This document shows, piece by piece, positions 8,201-10,102 of a stretch of 10,102 nucleotides of DNA. The number at the start of each line of letters is the position of its first letter. The stretch's first letter is position 1. The position numbers were made by a program, and so were the translations under genes. Origin of the DNA: Patescibacteria group bacterium (GTDB lineage Bacteria > Patescibacteriota > Patescibacteriia > UBA1558 > GWA2-36-10); the NCBI GenBank assembly GCA_030917205.1, contig JAUPVE010000017.1, forward strand, positions 1 through 10,102, given 5' to 3'. The notes beneath the pieces are model-generated. The model saw nothing but the letters and a program-made list of their open reading frames with translations. It had not been told where the DNA came from and searched no databases.

Positions 8201-10102
8201 TCTAGTTTCTACTTTAAAAGTATTTTTTCCATTGACCACTGGGTTGACTAAACAACGGTTGGCTTTACAAACTCCGGTAAACTGATCATCGCCCAAAGTG
8301 ACATTACAAGTGGTGCCCGTACAAGGGCCAGCATCATAAATCAGCTGCGGATCTGGAGCAGTATCTGTACCTAGATTAACCACGGTCAAAGTAGGCATTG
8401 GTAGCATATTGGGTATAGAGTAGCCAGTATAGTCATCATCACCAAACTGCACCCGATCATCGACACCAGTCGCCCTATCTTGATAGCTAGCTACAGTCAA
8501 GGCTGAGGTATCTGCATCTACAGGCAACCATTCGGCACACTTAGTCACGTTATTAGTACTATCATATTTGATACAGGTGCCCATATCTGAGCAAACAACT
8601 TTGTATCTATTATTATCCTTGTCCCAGACCACAGAAGAAGAGCGGCAAGCCAGCCACTCGCTACACTGCCTGTCTTTAGCTACTTTCAACAAGACATTAG
8701 AATCCAAAGTACAGGTAGCTGGATTAGCTACTGGATCGCAAGTCACTGGACTGACTGCACTGGCTCTAGATAAATTCAGATCATAGCTCTGAGCACTATC
8801 ATAATTGACATTCAAAACAGTGTGATCAGCGTTCCAGCTATTAGCATCTTTGAATAAGACGCAACCATTATTTTTATTTACTTGACCATTGCAACTGGCT
8901 TTATCTATTTTACTATTATTATAATAATAGTAAGCTTGGCAATCTGGAGCCTTATAGACACCACCTAGTGATCTACACTCTCGTTCATTATTGATAGGCA
9001 CATCAGCTCCCGATACGCGACAAGTGCCTACACTATCACAACCTGCAGGATCACTGGCATCATAAAAAGTAGTGCACAGATTTTTATCAGCTGGGCAAGT
9101 AGCTGCTTTTTGTTCTAATTCAAAATCAGTAGCATCATAGGCATTGTTGGTGTCCAAGCAACCCAAAGGCAAAGGGTCTTTGAGATTAGCAGTCTTAAAC
9201 CAACCAGAAACTATATTACCAGCTACCATGACATTACTCTGATAAGTACAGGTATCGATACCTGGATCTTTGAAATAATAAGCACCCTTAGAGGATGAAT
9301 ATTCCTCACAACCCATAGCCTCATTCAAACACAGAGAGGCATTGTATTGGTCAGGGTCGTTGATCTTGTAAACTGTTGGTAGATAGCTTGGATTAGTCCT
9401 ATCAGGTAGGCCTAAAGCCTGACAACCCTGATAGCTAGATGAGCAATATTTCCTATTGTCTGGCACCAAGTAATCTATGTTATCTGCTGGCACGGTCAAG
9501 CTTGATAAATCACCAGTATTAAATGTCTCGGCAAATGGATTGTCTGAATTATGAGTATCAATCACTGCCATACAACCTATTGCCTCTACTCGACACATGC
9601 TGGTGAACGATCTCAAATTGTAGGTATTTCTATTGGTATCAGTATAAGCCTGACAACCCAAGTGGTAGCCAGTATAGGGACTATCACAAGAGACCGGCGT
9701 AGACCAAGAATTACGAATAGCATATATATTGCTAGCTACTTCTTTGAGAATCACATTGTCGATAAAGACATCGACAGCATCAACATTTTTAACACCAATA
9801 AATTGTAACGAGGCATTATTTAAATTATAGGTGACTAACTGCTGATCACTTAACTCTAAATTCAAAGTAACAGAATACTGTTGCCAGTTATTCGCCGGAA
9901 TATTTAATAAGGAGCTATCAGTAGAAGTACTTATATCTACCTTTAATTCTCCGGCCATTGTGCTATGTGGTAAGACAAAATCCCACTCAGCACTATTTAG
10001 TGTAGCTGATGATTTCATCCACCAAGACAATTGATATTGCTTTTTATTGGCAATAGAACCAACTGGTACTCGAGCACCTGCAAATACTGAAGATGTAACC
10101 TT
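5249..10102 (-). CDS. Giant cysteine-rich surface protein, 5' end beyond the window
   Basis: The frame stays open from the stop at 5249 to the right edge, giving at least 1,617 codons. The TTG at 10030 is not a believable start because coding-like sequence continues upstream of it. About 65 cysteines are present (manual count), suggesting many disulfides and an extracytoplasmic location. From the N-terminal side: a jelly-roll, carbohydrate-binding-module-like domain (10102 to about 9737; YQLSWWMKSS and VFIDNVILKEV are typical strands); three C-x5-GC units (9572-9595, 9422-9445, 9308-9331); paired modules with C-x-x-W-x-P-x-D (around 8516-8577 and 7730-7825, the second with WPGICLEYD); a Cys-poor stretch (about 7560-7120); more Cys clusters (about 7110-6250); and a C-terminal PKD-like domain (about 5680-5249; IDWGD at 5588-5602, then FYHDYQYD and VTVQDHW). 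No C-terminal membrane anchor or sorting motif is seen. The gene precedes the VirB6/TrbL-like gene. Adhesion or an outer structural role is inferred; no enzymatic activity is evident. Confidence 0.85.
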   Translation of the reverse strand, partial: KVTSSVFAGARVPVGSIANKKQYQLSWWMKSSATLNSAEWDFVLPHSTMAGELKVDISTSTDSSLLNIPANNWQQYSVTLNLELSDQQLVTYNLNNASLQFIGVKNVDAVDVFIDNVILKEVASNIYAIRNSWSTPVSCDSPYTGYHLGCQAYTDTNRNTYNLRSFTSMCRVEAIGCMAVIDTHNSDNPFAETFNTGDLSSLTVPADNIDYLVPDNRKYCSSSYQGCQALGLPDRTNPSYLPTVYKINDPDQYNASLCLNEAMGCEEYSSSKGAYYFKDPGIDTCTYQSNVMVAGNIVSGWFKTANLKDPLPLGCLDTNNAYDATDFELEQKAATCPADKNLCTTFYDASDPAGCDSVGTCRVSGADVPINNERECRSLGGVYKAPDCQAYYYYNNSKIDKASCNGQVNKNNGCVLFKDANSWNADHTVLNVNYDSAQSYDLNLSRASAVSPVTCDPVANPATCTLDSNVLLKVAKDRQCSEWLACRSSSVVWDKDNNRYKVVCSDMGTCIKYDSTNNVTKCAEWLPVDADTSALTVASYQDRATGVDDRVQFGDDDYTGYSIPNMLPMPTLTVVNLGTDTAPDPQLIYDAGPCTGTTCNVTLGDDQFTGVCKANRCLVNPVVNGKNTFKVETRGYAQVDSPFPSSISPDQGRLDRLQAYAGANMCEVDQVDPIKATPNGCETTYVKVTYGTGGEVRYYPNNLPSPNGICSSGDTDASIDCVDSAGVAHNNLCDTYNTDGTSRSDGSCSKKTRAETISNWPGICLEYDSSAKVVNDTNGTNYCNQWYPADQIAGASSLFDNYREAGYYEPAGRDALFCAVTTPFETYNERVYCIANSTSMPNECNALAIVPLGSKIVASSLASNSSVVSYGFLKEEAYTFVPAEGIVDDYPTNDQFVYGIGLDRIEKKYLGGEISFSAARFNSNDFILPSGTNNNQVPVNSLNILSKVFDVPTGDEISVFYLDEDVGYNFKEDSFNRIWIGDSLQNFNAAPSSSAYIPTGTWGCYEPATSGTTSPDDDYNSCDACAAAFPGKTWHSVLNGTIEASGTTHGFCNPLSYNYYVKASLKSNCSKDCSDSVAGVPKGQACLQAQSVYASIDISGTCDRTDYACKFKTCVEQVHGTVPTHWCPDYGSIRYGFRSDGGIKDVQAIEGCVAHLFNKTRVDSSVFSIDGLTLKNTITEALAELAVGNLTRVGNFYVETDSEGCLESSVDAVASCTDEKGLSDVLACWNAGYRNSSIDLPMGITIPENLRIYCSPYRYSYANAGATCTGSACYQQCQIVTQLDPEGDKSWVRTDIWWRNENGVRNNYPTPNTWISYYYKAGFIQNDKVSYSGITGENVKFTHFGSALGFLAHDVVNVRVPVNATVFSPLSAVTFYAAEADGISAAHQQLAYLFYRAYNLKWDTGTTSYIPNGNASYAGDNIYTGTITSTGQNTQAGPDFNPVILQVCGSDLCRVAGVATPGITINDVQSDNVSGKKSIFAAFKFYYYAHPDHMPIKNIIIDWGDSSNDTLAPGKYKNNIPECNPDIAMPGKPADTKQGFGGTDRACREAYKTFYHDYQYDINYPCDGVRAPSYTDITGAVASCYKPTVTVQDHWYTSGDSFKSTETYDDWVVVYKE

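Noticed and set aside
10028..10030. TTG at 10030 as the start of the giant protein.
   Set aside because: The frame stays open to the window edge and the upstream residues continue the carbohydrate-binding-like domain, so the true start is outside.
250..10102. Alternative genetic code with UGA as glycine, as in some CPR lineages.
   Set aside because: Tryptophan is encoded by TGG, no in-frame TGA occurs in the four genes, and TGA ends the 412-residue gene at a sensible place next to the terminator.
1..10102. CRISPR arrays, tRNA or rRNA genes, insertion sequences.
   Set aside because: I saw no regularly spaced direct repeats, no tRNA-like T-arm and acceptor combination, no rRNA-like sequence and no transposase on either strand.

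Overview
The window looks like chromosomal DNA from a Candidate Phyla Radiation (Patescibacteria, probably Parcubacteria-type) bacterium. This rests on recognising protein architectures, not on a database search. It encodes a giant cysteine-rich surface protein with W-x-G-x-C-L-E-x-D and C-x-x-W-x-P-x-D signatures, followed by a VirB6/TrbL-like polytopic membrane protein with a long soluble tail, then a CPR-type hypothetical protein. DNA is AT-rich to moderate in GC. TGA acts as a stop, and no in-frame TGA is seen in roughly 3,260 codons, so the standard bacterial code fits and the UGA-Gly code of Gracilibacteria/Absconditabacteria does not.

Layout. Positions 1-249 hold no convincing gene. 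They carry a possible leftward promoter (60-88) and a small palindromic TCGAG-rich element (131-200). Positions 250-1434 (+) encode a Trm11/TrmG10-like tRNA guanosine N2-methyltransferase with an unusual motif IV. A strong hairpin terminator (1453-1486) separates it from the convergent leftward genes, and its stem overlaps the last codons of the opposing gene. The rest of the window is one leftward transcription unit: a giant Cys-rich protein (10102 to 5249, 5' end outside the window), a VirB6/TrbL-like membrane protein (5220-2695), and a 412-residue helical protein of unknown function (2694-1456). The last two genes abut with no intergenic base (TAA directly followed by ATG).

How the genes may work together. 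The giant protein has about 65 cysteines, while the adjacent 841-residue membrane protein has none. This suggests that the giant protein folds outside the cytoplasm in an oxidising compartment. A VirB6/TrbL homologue normally forms the inner-membrane platform of a type IV secretion machine. The inferred picture is a cell-envelope machine or surface appendage with a large disulfide-bonded outer protein, a membrane channel or platform, and a cytoplasmic accessory protein. A role in attachment to, or exchange with, a host cell is plausible for an epibiont but is not shown by the sequence. The most novel material in the window is this three-gene locus.
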